A DNA stretch of 64,000 bases, from NCBI GenBank assembly GCA_049177155.1, contig CP185407.1:372001-436000 (forward strand). The letters are read 5' to 3'. Position numbers and translations under genes: made by a program. Positions within the stretch are counted from its first letter, which is position 1. Each line of letters begins with the position of its first letter. This DNA comes from Hennigella sp049177155 (GTDB lineage: Bacteria > Bacillota_I > Bacilli_A > Mycoplasmatales > Mycoplasmoidaceae). Shown one piece after another: positions 11,070-22,033 of this stretch. A model generated the notes under the pieces. The model made no database searches, was not told where the DNA came from, and saw nothing but the letters and a program-made list of their open reading frames with translations.

Positions 11070-11390
11070 ATGTTAAATAAAGTAATTCTTGAAGGAACTG
11101 TAACAAGAAGTTCATGAGGAAAAAACAAAGAAGAAGGTGGATACTTCTTAAACATTAAACAAGAAAGAGTGTTTAATAAGTTTAAATCTGTTAATTCATT
11201 CTCAGCTTATGCTAATAGACCACTTGCAGCTCAACTTGCTAAAATTATTGAAGCAAATCCAAACTGCCGTGTCATTATTGAAGGTAAGCTAAGAACTTAT
11301 TATTCAAAAAAAGACAACTTGTTCCACACGACCATATTAATTGAAAAACTTGTAAACTGAACACCAGCTGAAACACAAGTTACTGCTTAA
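11070..11390 (+). CDS. Small single-stranded-DNA-binding (SSB-like, OB-fold) protein
   Basis: This 106-residue protein starts MLNKVILEGTVTRSSW and has FLNIKQER at about 29-36, the N-terminal layout of bacterial SSB (N-x-V-x-L-x-G-x-[LV]). The middle has VIIEGKLRTYYSKKDN at about 72-87, which matches the second OB-fold strand pair (VxVxGxLxxxxY). It lacks the acidic DDxIPF tip of a replicative SSB, so it is probably an SSB paralog or a PriB-like OB-fold protein. The ribosome site is AGGAG, 7 nt upstream. It lies 25 nt before thrS and is probably co-transcribed with it. Confidence 0.6.
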
Positions 11391-11415
11391 TTAACTTTCA
11401 ATTAATAGGAGATTT

Positions 11416-13140
11416 ATGAAATTAAATATGAAAATGGCATATGCAGTCGCATATGTCCTATATAAAAAACATCGGGCTAAAATTGCTGACATAGGAGAAC
11501 TTGAAAATGTCTTCTATGTAGATTTTGATTCTCCAGAAATCATTTCAATTGATCATTTTAAACAATTGCAAAATGAAATTATGGAATTTATCTACAATCG
11601 TTCAACAGTTGTAGAAGCAAAGCAAAAACAAGTTGCTAAGGTATTAGCTTGTCCTTGCATGAGCAAAAACAAATACTTAAAGTATTGAGTTAAGAATCAT
11701 GATAAGAAAACAATCAAGATGATCAAGATTAATGATGAACTTCCTTTCATTAATCATTTAGATACTAAAAACTTAGCATTCAATGAAATCAAATCATTTA
11801 AACTAGAAAACGTTTCTGGTCATTATTGATTAGGCAAAGCTAAAAATAAACAATTACAAAGAATTACTGGTTATGCTTTCTCATCTAAAGATGAATTAAA
11901 AGCTTATGAAGCAGAAGCACAAGACCGTAAGGAAAGAGACCACCGTAAATTAGGTGCTGACCTTGAATTATTTACATTTAATGATTTAGCTGGTCAAGGT
12001 GCACCAATCTGATTACCTAATGGTGCAGCAGTTATGTATGAAATTGACTCTGCGGTAAGAAACATTCTATTAAAAAGTGGATTCCACTTTGTTTCTACAC
12101 CAATTTTAGGTAGTGATGAACTATATAAAACATCAGGACATTGATTCCACTATCGTGAAAACATGTTCAACCCACTAAAGATTGATGAACAAGTAATGGT
12201 ATTAAGACCAATGACTTGTCCTCACCACATGTTAGTGTATAAGAGTAAACCACGTAGTTATCGTGAATTACCATTTAGAATTGCTGAAAAAGCAATCCTT
12301 CACCGTTATGAAGCATCTGGTGGTTTAATTGGTCTTGAACGTGTAAGACAAATGCAACTTATTGATACACATGTAATGATCAGACCAGATCAAATTGAAT
12401 CTGAAATCAGACATTATTATGATGTTGTCATGAAGACATTAAAAATCTTTGATATTAACATTCATCGTATTGACTTATCATTACACGACCCTAAAGATAA
12501 AACTAAATACTTTAACAACCCTTCAATGTGAAGAAGAGCAGAAAAAGAACTTGCTGCTTGTATGAATAGAATGGGTATTAAATATGAAAAGAAAGTTGGC
12601 GAAGCGGCTTTCTATGGCCCAAAGATTGATATTCAAATGAAAACAGCTTTAGGACACATCATTACAATGTCAACTATTCAACTTGACTTCTTATTGCCAT
12701 CTAGATTTGATCTTCAATATATTGATCAAAATGGTAAACCACAACGTCCAATCTTAGTTCATGGTGGTATTATTGGAACACTTGAAAGATTTATGTCAAT
12801 CTTACTGGAAAGTAATAAAGGTGTGTTCCCATTATGATTAGCACCAATTCAAGTTCAACTTATTCCTGTTGCTGCAGTTCATGAAAAGTTCTGTGATGAA
12901 TTTGCTCAACGTTTACTAAACCATGGTGTAAGAGTAGAAGTTGATCATACTGATGAACGTTTAGGTAAGAAGATTAGAAATGGACAAATCCGTAAGATTC
13001 CTTACCAAATTGTCTTTGGCGATGAAGAAATTAAATCACAAACAATTTCTTATCGTGAATATGGTAAATCGGAAGTAACTAATGTCCCAATGGCTAAATT
13101 TGGTGACATCTTAGTTGAACGTATTGCTCAACACAAATAA
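11416..13140 (+). CDS. thrS: Threonyl-tRNA synthetase, no TGS domain and no editing residues
   Basis: ThrRS charges tRNA-Thr. The 574-residue protein lacks the N-terminal TGS domain (full-length enzymes have about 640 residues). The class II core is intact: RPMTCPHHM (zinc Cys), [18 protein letters not shown] with motif 2 Arg, IDTHVM (zinc His), [32 protein letters not shown] (zinc His) and a C-terminal anticodon domain ([12 protein letters not shown] onward). The second N-terminal (editing) domain is present in outline, but the HxxxH motif is replaced (around MAYAVAYVL, residues 7-15) and the Cys/His pair is missing. The enzyme probably cannot deacylate Ser-tRNA-Thr. Editing loss is known in mycoplasma ThrRS. 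AGGAG fixes the start. Confidence 0.97.
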
Positions 13141-13141
13141 T

Positions 13142-14029
13142 ATGGCAAATGAAACAACACACAAAAAATTAGTTGTCTTTGATATTAACTTAGACTGAAA
13201 TTGCTATAAGCAAGAAGACCGTAGATATAAGGATCTTCCTCTTGTTTATCCATTAATCAGAAAAGCTTATGAATATCAAACAGTAGTGATTTTAACTAGT
13301 GGTTGTTTAACTGATGCTTTAGACTTTGTCAACACACATGAAATTAAAAAAGGATATTTAGTTGCTAGTGGTGGAGCAATTATTTATGATATTGAAAATA
13401 GCAAGATCCTAGAAATGCATACATTAGATCATGATGACATTCATGCCATTGTGCATCATGGTATCATGAACTTTGTTAATGTTACTGTTTACACACCTAC
13501 AAGAAAGTTTATTTATGTTTCCAATGATGTAGGTTACAACAACCTAAAGAACTTATGTTATAGTCAACACGAAGTGTTACAAACATATGATATGTTACAA
13601 CAAACATTATCTAGAACAGATATTGTTGATATTGGTTACTTAATGTTTTTAGGGCCTTTAGATCACCCTAAGCAACGTTTGTTACTTTACAATCTAGAAA
13701 AGTATTGTGAAAATGAAGTAACTAACTTAACATTTAAAACTAACAATACTTCTAAATATGTACATATTGGTACAAAAAACTCTACTAAATTAAAAGCTGT
13801 AGAAAAACTTATGGCTTTAAATGATATTAAACAATTTGGTGATGTTTTATATATTGCTGCAAGTTGCATCAATAGTGACTGTTACATCTCTTTTAAAAAC
13901 TCATTAATTGCTTCAAACAATGACTTCTTCAATGAAATTGGTTATAAGAAAAACCACAAGTTCTTAGCTGAAGAAATCAACAAACTTGACCCTGAGTTTG
14001 GCAAAAAAACTGGTAGTTTTTGAAAATAA
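13142..14029 (+). CDS. HAD-superfamily (Cof-like) protein with degenerate catalytic motifs
   Basis: This 295-residue protein follows thrS with an ATG 1 nt after its stop. The fold signature is visible: motif I KLVVFDINLD at about 9-18 and motif II VVILTSG at about 47-53, with a Cof-type cap between. It departs from the family in key residues. The usual DxD of motif I is D14-x-N16, and the region of motif IV (normally GDxxND) reads AASCINSDCYI. Phosphatase activity is therefore doubtful. It may be a regulatory or moonlighting remnant, or a fast-evolving hydrolase. Co-transcription with thrS is likely from the spacing. Confidence 0.65.
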
Positions 14030-14085
14030 ATATTTTATTAATATGTTTTTAATATAAAATAGATATTACTAAATAAGGTTTTATT

Positions 14086-14376
14086 ATGAAACAATCAATT
14101 CATCCAAAATCTAAATTAACAACATTCAAATGTGCCACATGTGGTGCAGAATACAAAATTATGTCAACTTGCAAAGATGACGTAGTTTCTATTGACGTTT
14201 GTGCTAACTGCCACCCAGTATTTGTTGGTAAATCAGTTGAAACATCTGTTAAAGGTAGAGCTGAAAAACTTGCTAGCAAGTTTGAAAACAAGAACTATCA
14301 ACCAAAAGTTAAAAAAGCTAGAGTTAAAAAACAAAATAAAACCGTTATTTCAAATCTTGACGATTTAAGTAAATAG
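14086..14376 (+). CDS. rpmE: 50S ribosomal protein L31 (zinc-binding type)
   Basis: The protein has 96 residues. It begins MKQSIHPK and carries paired cysteines CATC (18-21) and CANC (44-47), followed by HPVFVGK, as in zinc-type L31. The C-terminus is extended by a basic Lys-rich tail of about 25 residues. It lies alone before an intrinsic terminator-like hairpin, with prfA just downstream. Confidence 0.95.
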   Translation: MKQSIHPKSKLTTFKCATCGAEYKIMSTCKDDVVSIDVCANCHPVFVGKSVETSVKGRAEKLASKFENKNYQPKVKKARVKKQNKTVISNLDDLSK

Positions 14377-14385
14377 CTACACACA

Positions 14386-14424
14386 TAAAAAAGACAGATT
14401 TTTAATTTGTCTTTTTTATTTTTT
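14386..14424 (+). terminator. Intrinsic terminator after rpmE
   Basis: Ten-base arms (14387-14396 and 14408-14417, AAAAAAGACA) surround an 11-nt loop and are followed by T-rich DNA. The prfA ribosome site AGGAGG comes directly afterwards, so some read-through into prfA is possible. Confidence 0.7.
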
Positions 14425-14435
14425 TAGGAGGACAC

Positions 14436-15527
14436 ATGGAATACAATAAGAACTTATATGCAACAGTAGAACAAATCGCTAAACGATTTGAAGAATTAAG
14501 AAACAAAGTAGAAACAGACACTAGTTTGCCTTTTGCTGAAGTAAAGAACATAAATATCCAACTAAAAAAACATGAACCTGTAGCTATTAAGTTCATAGAA
14601 CTTAAAAAGATAATTGATGATGCTAAACAAGCAGAGAACATTTTAGGTGATTCATCAATTAAAGATCCTGAGTTTATTGAGATGGCTAAAGCTGATCTAG
14701 AAAGAATTAGAAATAGAATTCCTTCTCTAGAACAAGAAATTAAAACATTATTATTACCAGTTGATCCTAATAATGATAAGAACGTTATAGTAGAAATGCG
14801 TCCAGCTGCTGGTGGTGACGAATCAGCACTATTTGTTTCTGATTTATTTGATACATATAAAAGATACTTTGATAACCAAAGATGAAAATGCAACATCATG
14901 GATGTTAGTCCACAAGGTAATGGTTATTCATATTTATCTTTTACTGTTAAAGGTAAAGATGTTTACTCAAGAATGAAATTTGAATCAGGAGTACACCGTG
15001 TACAACGTGTTCCTGCTACTGAATCTAAAGGTAGAGTGCACACCTCTACTATTACAGTAGCGGTATTGCCAGAATTAGATGATATTGAAATCAAAATCAA
15101 TCCAGCCGACTTAAGAATTGACGTTTATCGTGCTTCAGGAGCTGGTGGTCAACACGTTAATAGAACAGAATCAGCTGTTAGATTAACACATATCCCATCT
15201 GGAATAGTTGTTGCTTGTCAATCTGAACGTAGTCAAATTGAAAACAGAGCTAAAGCTATGAATATGCTTAAGTCTAAACTATGACAAAAAGCAGAAGATG
15301 ATCGTAAAGCTCAAGAAGATTCTACTAGACGTAGTCAAGTAGGAACTGGTGAAAGAGCAGAGAAGATCAGAACTTATAACTACCCACAAAATAGAATTAC
15401 TGATCACCGCATTGGTTTAACATTAAATAAACTAGACTTTATTATGCAAGGTGGTACATTAGAAGAACTACATGACCAATTAATTGCCGATGAACAAGCT
15501 AGATTAATGGAACAATTAAAGATTTAA
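14436..15527 (+). CDS. prfA: Peptide chain release factor 1
   Basis: RF1 terminates translation at UAA and UAG. In this 363-residue protein the codon-recognition tripeptide PAT appears in [14 protein letters not shown] and the catalytic GGQ in [15 protein letters not shown] (237-239). This identifies RF1 and not RF2 (SPF). That fits a code in which UGA is Trp and RF2 is not needed. Many UGA-Trp codons are inside the gene itself. An AGGAGG site lies 6 nt upstream of the ATG. The stop overlaps the ATG of prmC, which methylates this GGQ glutamine. Confidence 0.97.
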
Positions 15528-16330
15528 TGACTTTTATTCAATTGTTTGAACAATTTCAAAAAATGTATGGGCAAGATCACAATCCCATCTTTTTTGATAT
15601 TGTGTTTTATTTATCTAAATGAGTAAAAGATAAAAACAAGTTTTTAGAAAGCAGAAATCTAAAATTAGATTTTAGTTCTAGAAAATTCTTTAGATTATGT
15701 AATCAATATTTTAAAAAAGAAAAACCACTAGCACATATTACAGGCCATGCAATGTTTTGTGGTTTAGACATGCAAATTAAGAAACATGTTTTAGCTCCTA
15801 GGGACATCACAGAACAAATGACACTAGATTTTATAAATGCTCATAAGAATGACACTGGTGTGCTTTTAGATCTTTGTTGTGGTTCAGGATGCATTGGCAT
15901 AGCTATTAAAAAACATTTACCAATGTTTAATGTCACATGTGTAGATAAATATTGAGGGCCAATCTTTAATACCTTTGCTAATGCTAATAAGCATAAAGCA
16001 CAAATTATTATTGATAGAAAAGATGCAATTAGATATCTATACAAACAAGGTAGAGTAGATTATTTAATATCTAATCCACCTTATATTGACAGTAGTAACT
16101 TTCGCAATATAAAAATGTTTAAATGAGAAAATAGAAATGCATTAATTGGTAAAGATAATGGTTTACATTTCTATAAGAAATATTTTGCATGACTAAATAC
16201 TCATGATTTTAAAGAGGCATGATTGGAAATTGGTTATGATTTAGTGCCAAAATTAAGGCAAGAAATTGCTAAATTTCCCTCTATAAATGCAACTTTTTGC
16301 GAAAAAGGTTATTTAGTTGTTAAAAAGTAG
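15527..16330 (+). CDS. prmC: Release-factor glutamine methyltransferase
   Basis: PrmC (HemK) N5-methylates the GGQ glutamine of RF1 using SAM. The protein has 267 residues. The SAM site is LLDLCCGSGCIGIAI at about 112-126, and the substrate motif ISNPPYID occurs at about 182-189. The N-terminal helical domain is poorly conserved and the protein is slightly shorter than the usual 280. ATG 15527 shares its A with the prfA stop (TAATG). The prfA-prmC pair is a classic arrangement. Confidence 0.93.
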
Positions 16331-16374
16331 TTAGGTTGGTTGTATAATCTAACCAATTACGAGGTAAATTATTA

Positions 16375-17559
16375 ATGAAAAAATATTCAATAACAGCCTT
16401 CTCAATCATAGGAGGCATAACTGCTATTCCATTAGCAACAACAGCAATTGTTCTGTCAGTTCCACAAGGTGGAAGTGTGGATCCAACTGCTGAAAAAATT
16501 AAGTTTAATGAAACTGAACAATCAGCATATATGGAAAAAGATGGCACTATTTGTGCAAAATATGCATTTAAGTTAACAAACCCTGCGGGTGAGGCTCTTA
16601 AATGTGAAGCAAACGCTCAAGGTGAAGGACAATCACTTCTTGGTACTATCAAAACTGATATCCAAATGAAGGATACAGAAGAAGGTGTTTTATCCCTTAT
16701 ATGTAAACCAGACGATACAACAAATATTGCAATCAACCAAGTGTTTGATATAAAAATTGATTTTTATGATGGGCAACAAAAACTTAAAACTCCAGTATTA
16801 AAAATGGTATGTCCATTAGATATACAAAATTGAGAATCGTTTAGCAAAGTCGCTGACCAAGGTTTGGCTGAATTAAAAAAGAAATATAAAGTAAGCAGTT
16901 TCCTAGGTATGGAAAAAAGTGTCTTTATTAATGGGAAAAAATATGAAACACGTATTATTGGTGAAGAAGACGATGTAACTGACAAAGGTGTTACAGTTGC
17001 TTTAACATTCCAATTTACAGAATCTATTGGCAAATGAACATGAGGACCAAATAACACTGATTTTATTAACTCTAATTTAAATCAAACTTTAATTAAATTT
17101 GCCGGGGAAATGCAAACATTTGTTCCAATTAAGACTGTTAGCAAGTATGTATATACAAATAAAGGCAGTTCTAATGCTAGCGAGAAAAGAGAGTCATATA
17201 CAACATCTTTATTTCCTTTAGCAATATGTGAAATAACACATAAATTTAAATCTATAGGCGATGATCGTTACATTGCTGACCCAATGTCATACAGTTATTG
17301 TGAAGGATGAAGAATCGATGAACATGAAGGCTCAAGTCAATATGATCTTTTTGCTGAAATTGAAAATAATGATGATGACTCAGATACACATCTTAAAGAA
17401 GCTATGAGATCAAAAGGTCCAGATCCAGTTGCATATTGACTTCGTAGTAATGCATGACTAATGCCTAATAATACCTTTGGACGAGTCACTTCTTCTGGTT
17501 ATATTGTTAATCAAAGCTCACCAGATGGTCTTGACACGCTCCCTTGCTTCTGCATCTAA
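16375..17559 (+). CDS. Secreted or membrane-anchored protein, probable DUF6273-like C-terminal domain
   Basis: The 394-residue protein begins with a signal or anchor sequence, MKKYSITAFSIIGGITAIPL, without a lipobox Cys. An N-terminal beta-rich segment of about 120 residues follows. The C-terminal half has features of DUF6273: FPLAICEI at about 281-288, a YWLRSNAW element near 358-365, then GYIVN and the ending LDTLPCFCI (compare WLRS...GYV...GVRPxxxI). This domain is common in surface proteins of Firmicutes and Mollicutes and has no known function. The gene stands alone between prmC and a terminator; the GAGGT ribosome site lies 11 nt upstream. The domain assignment is from memory of the pattern and should be treated as tentative. 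Confidence 0.6.
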
Positions 17560-17567
17560 ATATAATT

Positions 17568-17593
17568 AAAAGAAAGCTTTAGCTTTCTTTTTT
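17568..17593 (+). terminator. Intrinsic terminator
   Basis: Nine-base arms AAAGAAAGC / GCTTTCTTT (17569-17577, 17582-17590) with a TTTA loop and trailing Ts, just after the secreted-protein gene. Confidence 0.8.
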
Positions 17594-17609
17594 ATATAAT
17601 TATTAAGTT

Positions 17610-19253
17610 ATGTCAAAAACAAAGAAAAAAGTGACCAAGAGCGAAGTCACAAAAAAGAAAATTAGTTTCGTCTCTGCCATTTTTTTAGTTATTGGTTCCT
17701 CAATTGGAGCTGGTATCTTCTTAAAGAATGGTGAAGTGCTAGGAAATGTTGGTGGCAGCACCATCCTAGCTCTTGTCTCTTGAATAGTTTCTATCTTTGG
17801 CGTTATCTGTATGGGTGTTTCTCTAGCAGAAATTGCTAGTGCAACCACAGATAGCAACTTAGGAATTATTTCTTGAGTTAAGAACTTCTGCCATAAGTAT
17901 TTGTATAAGGTGTCCAAATACTTCATGGCCTTCCTATACTTGCCACTTAACTTCTTCTTGATGCCATACTATGTTGTCATCCAATTCCAAGATGCATTTG
18001 GTTGACAAACACAATGATATATCTCTGCTTTAATAGCATTTGCTATTACTGCATGATTCTTCATTGCTAGTGGTTTATCAAGTAAGTTAGGTAACATCCA
18101 AAACTGAGTTGTTACTGCAGTTAAGTTTATCCCATTAGCCTTCTGTATTATTGCTGGTATCACACTAGCTTGCATGGGCTTAGGTGGATCACACCACATC
18201 TTACCAGTACCACCTGATCCAGGTACACATTCGCGTTTAGCGCAAATGTTCCCAATGCTAGGAATTATTGGTTCAGTTCCTGCCATCATCTTCAGTTATG
18301 ATGGTTTCTATTCTGCTGCTGGTATCCAATCAGAAATGGAAGAACCAAAGAAAACTCCAGCTGCATTAGTTGTTGGTTTAGTTATTGTTTCAATCATTAA
18401 CTTATTAATTGCTGTTGCTTTACTATTTGGATCTGAAAATGGTAAAGTAAACATGTTAGGCTGATTTAATAAAAATGGTTTCCACTGAGTAATTGGTTTA
18501 GTAGAAATTCTAATTGCTATTGGTGTGTTGGGTATTATTAATGGCTTTGCCATTTACAACCCACTTTACTACCAAGACTTAATTAAAGCTGATGAACTTC
18601 CATTAGCATATAGATTCAAAGATAGAATTGCCTCACAAAAACACAACTGAGTAGGATTAATCTATGCAGGTGTTATCACATTAGCATTCTTCATCTTATT
18701 CACATTAATTGGAGCTTTAGGTTATGCTGATACAATTGGTTATGGTTTAACAGATATGGTTCCCATTGGCAGTTCAACTGGTGATCCATTGCCAATACAA
18801 GGTTATGACGTTGTTGCTAATGGACCATGTAACAGTTTGTATTCATTCTGTGACTTAATGGCTAACTGAACATCAATCATTGCTTTCTTGTGTGTAGTAT
18901 TTGCAACTATTGGTGCAATGATTAACAGAAAAACAAAACGTGTACAAGTTAGAAAAGCTAAAGGCTTCTGATTCTGTTCAATTGTTTCAACAATTGTTAT
19001 AAGCGTTGCTTGTTTGTTCATCGTTGTAGCATCAATCGCAGATATTGCTATTGTTGCAGGTTGAGCAAAAGATATAGGCAAAGTGATTCCTGGCTATGAA
19101 GCTGGTTATACACAAGCTGATTGAAACAAGGATATGCTTGGAGCAATCATGACACTTGTAATGCTATTTGTCTTCATCTTAGTATGTTGAATTCCAAGTC
19201 AAATTGAAACTAGTCGAGAGAAATATTTCCCTAAAGGCTTACCAGTTTGATAA
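17610..19253 (+). CDS. APC-family amino-acid permease
   Basis: This 547-residue integral membrane protein has about twelve hydrophobic helices. The first helix carries the APC signature VIGSSIGAGIFLKNG (residues about 27-41). FSYDGFYSAAGIQSEMEEPKKTP near 232-252 is the conserved loop of the amino acid-polyamine-organocation family. Large extracytoplasmic loops are present. The substrate cannot be read from sequence. A basic Lys-rich N-terminus precedes helix 1. It lies between two intrinsic terminators, so it appears to be monocistronic. No clear ribosome site precedes the ATG. Confidence 0.9.
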
Positions 19254-19258
19254 TTACT

Positions 19259-19290
19259 AAAAAGAGTGAACTTGTTCACTCTTTTTATTT
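19259..19290 (+). terminator. Intrinsic terminator after the amino-acid permease
   Basis: Thirteen-base arms (AAAAAGAGTGAAC, 19259-19271; complement 19274-19286), a very short loop and a T-run. Confidence 0.85.
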
Positions 19291-19312
19291 TATTAATATA
19301 AAATATAAGTGT

Positions 19313-20998
19313 ATGCAAAACATCATTATCGCATTACTAATAGTCTTTATCTGTCTATATGCTGCTGGACTAGTTGTCTATGCTGTGTTTTTTGCTATTC
19401 ACAAAGGTAATTTCCATCGTCATATTTTAGTAGCTAAAAAATATAACGAGTTAATTACTGGTTTAAACTCCATTAATATTTTTAAAATTCAAGTGTTAGC
19501 CGACAATGATATTGGTAACAAACTTGATTTAAACCAATACATTGCTATCTATAAACGTTTAAAAAGCAATGCTGGTTTAATCAAAGCCAATATCCATACG
19601 GCAGAACTAGAATTAAATAGCTTTAACTTAACGATTGCTAAAGCATATATTCGTCGTATTGATAGTGATTTAAATAAAGCTCTAGTTAATTTAAAAACAT
19701 TAAGAGAAGGTTATGACCGTTATACACAATACGGTGATACTATTGAAATTGCTTTCCAAAACTATCTAGAGATCTTCGAACAATTAAATGAATTTTACCA
19801 AGGCAAATTACTTTACTACAAGAGTTTTACTAAGATCAACAAGTTAATTGCATCTATTAGTAAAACATGTGAGTCTCTACCAGAATTATCTGTAGAGTTT
19901 GACTACAAGAAAACTGTTGATACTGTTTTAGATTTAGGAAGAAAACTAAAGGCTTTAGCAGATGTTATTCTTATCACATACAAGTTCCAAGCTGTTGATT
20001 TGTATTTAAGAACAACAAAAGAATACAACGAGAAAATGATTTCAAAATATTTTGATGAAATCGATCGTGCTGACCTACAAGCATTGCAAAACCTTTTAAC
20101 ATTGTTTGCCCATGCATATAAACACTTTAATCAACACTATCGTGCTCTAGAACTTGCTAAAGCAAAACAATTTGCTATTCAAGCTATTGATGCTATTAAC
20201 CAAGTAAATCAATTCACTTACATTCACATTAACACTCCAGCTTTAATTGCTGTAAGTATCAATGAAATCAAAGAACAAACTGATAAGATCATGGCTGGCA
20301 AACCAGATATCATCAGAAGTATTAAAGATCTAAAACAATACTTCATTCTAGAACCAAACATTCTATCTAACTTTGATATTATTGAAAAGAATGTTAACTA
20401 CATAACAGTTTTGAATAAAGTAGCCAACTCTATTAACTATCGTACTCATAGTGAAAAAGTTAGAGCAATTAAAGAACTAGATTTAATTGCCAACCAAATT
20501 GTTGTTAGAAAATCGGAGATTATTAAAAGCATTGACTTTGTTAATGACTCACTATCTAAGATTGTCAAAACAGTTACTGACTTAAATGACTTATACATCT
20601 ACTTCTGACAATTAAGATCAGCTATTGTTCAATATGGACAAGATGATACTGAAAGTAAAGCAATGTTACAATTGATTGATAGTAATGTTAACCAAATCGA
20701 ACAATACTCAAAACAAATCATTACTGAAGAAAAAACTGACTTTGACAAAATCATCTATGAAATTAGTTCAATTATTGAACAAAGTCAACAAATCTATAAA
20801 CGTTTATCAACAATAATTACTCTCAAAGCATATGCTAACAGATTAGTTGCTTATGCTAATAGATATCGTGGCATAGAAGAATTCAATGCTAGCTTTGTGA
20901 AAGCAGACCGTGCTTTTAGAACAAAAGACTATGATCAATGTGTTGAAGTCTTATTAGCAATTGTTAAGGCTGCTAAGAAATACAAAAACAAGAAGTAG
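19313..20998 (+). CDS. ezrA: EzrA-like septation-ring regulator
   Basis: This 561-residue protein has a single N-terminal membrane helix (about 3-27) and an otherwise all-helical, coiled-coil-rich cytoplasmic part. This is the architecture of EzrA, which binds FtsZ at the membrane in Firmicutes. The C-terminal block around LVAYANRYRGIEEF and AFRTKDYDQCVEVL resembles the conserved EzrA end (YANRYR...AExxFxxxxYExAL). The length matches the usual 560-570. EzrA in a wall-less organism is unusual. No Shine-Dalgarno is present; a TATAAA at 19297-19302 would start transcription a few bases before the ATG, suggesting a leaderless mRNA. Homology is moderate, so another spectrin-like membrane protein is possible. 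Confidence 0.7.
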
Positions 20999-21016
20999 AT
21001 ACCTACTTCTTTTTTA
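20990..21016 (+). terminator. Intrinsic terminator overlapping the ezrA-like stop
   Basis: Arms AAGAAGTAG (20990-20998) and CTACTTCTT (21003-21011), a 4-nt loop and a T-run. The stop codon lies within the 5' arm. Confidence 0.8.
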
Positions 21017-21070
21017 TTTATAAAAAAATAGTTATTTTATAGCAAAATATGTTATTATTAATATTACGTA

Positions 21071-21095
21071 TGATACACACGGCTAAGTTGTATCA
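21071..21095 (+). promoter_or_regulatory. Hairpin in the rpsL-rpsG-fusA leader
   Basis: Arms TGATACA (21071-21077) and TGTATCA (21089-21095) enclose the 11-nt loop CACGGCTAAGT. This is the only GC-containing structure in an otherwise A/T leader of about 110 nt. It ends 29 nt before the rpsL ATG. It might be a binding site for a ribosomal protein, for example S7, as in other str operons; that is inference. Confidence 0.4.
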
Positions 21096-21124
21096 GAATT
21101 TATAGTTAAAACATAAGGAGAAAT

Positions 21125-21544
21125 ATGCCTACTATACAACAATTAATACGTCACAAACGTAAAAACAAAAAATCAAAATCAAAATCTCCTGCGCTATTAA
21201 GTACTTATAACTCTTTCGAAAGAAGACAAAAGTACTCACCTGCGCCATTAAAAAGAGGAGTATGTACCAGAGTTGGTACTATGACACCTAAGAAACCAAA
21301 CTCTGCCCTAAGAAAATATGCTAAGGTTAAATTAACTAACCGTCAAGAAGTATTAGCATATATTCCAGGTGAAGGTCACAACCTTCAAGAACACTCTGTA
21401 GTTCTTATTCGTGGTGGTCGTGTAAAAGACTTACCAGGTGTGAGATACCACATTGTTAGAGGAACCCTTGATACTCAAGGTGTTGCTAAGAGAAACCAAC
21501 AAAGATCAGCTTATGGTGCTAAAAAACCTAAAGCTGCTCAATAG
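21125..21544 (+). CDS. rpsL: 30S ribosomal protein S12
   Basis: The protein has 139 residues and opens [12 protein letters not shown]. It carries the decoding-centre loop [19 protein letters not shown] with the conserved lysine of the streptomycin site, and [13 protein letters not shown] with the second conserved lysine/proline element. The ribosome site is AAGGAGAAAT. It is the first gene of the rpsL-rpsG-fusA (str) operon, which here lacks tuf immediately downstream. Confidence 0.98.
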   Translation: MPTIQQLIRHKRKNKKSKSKSPALLSTYNSFERRQKYSPAPLKRGVCTRVGTMTPKKPNSALRKYAKVKLTNRQEVLAYIPGEGHNLQEHSVVLIRGGRVKDLPGVRYHIVRGTLDTQGVAKRNQQRSAYGAKKPKAAQ

Positions 21545-21555
21545 GAGGATTAATT

Positions 21556-22023
<468 letters not shown>

Positions 22024-22033
22024 GAGATAGACT

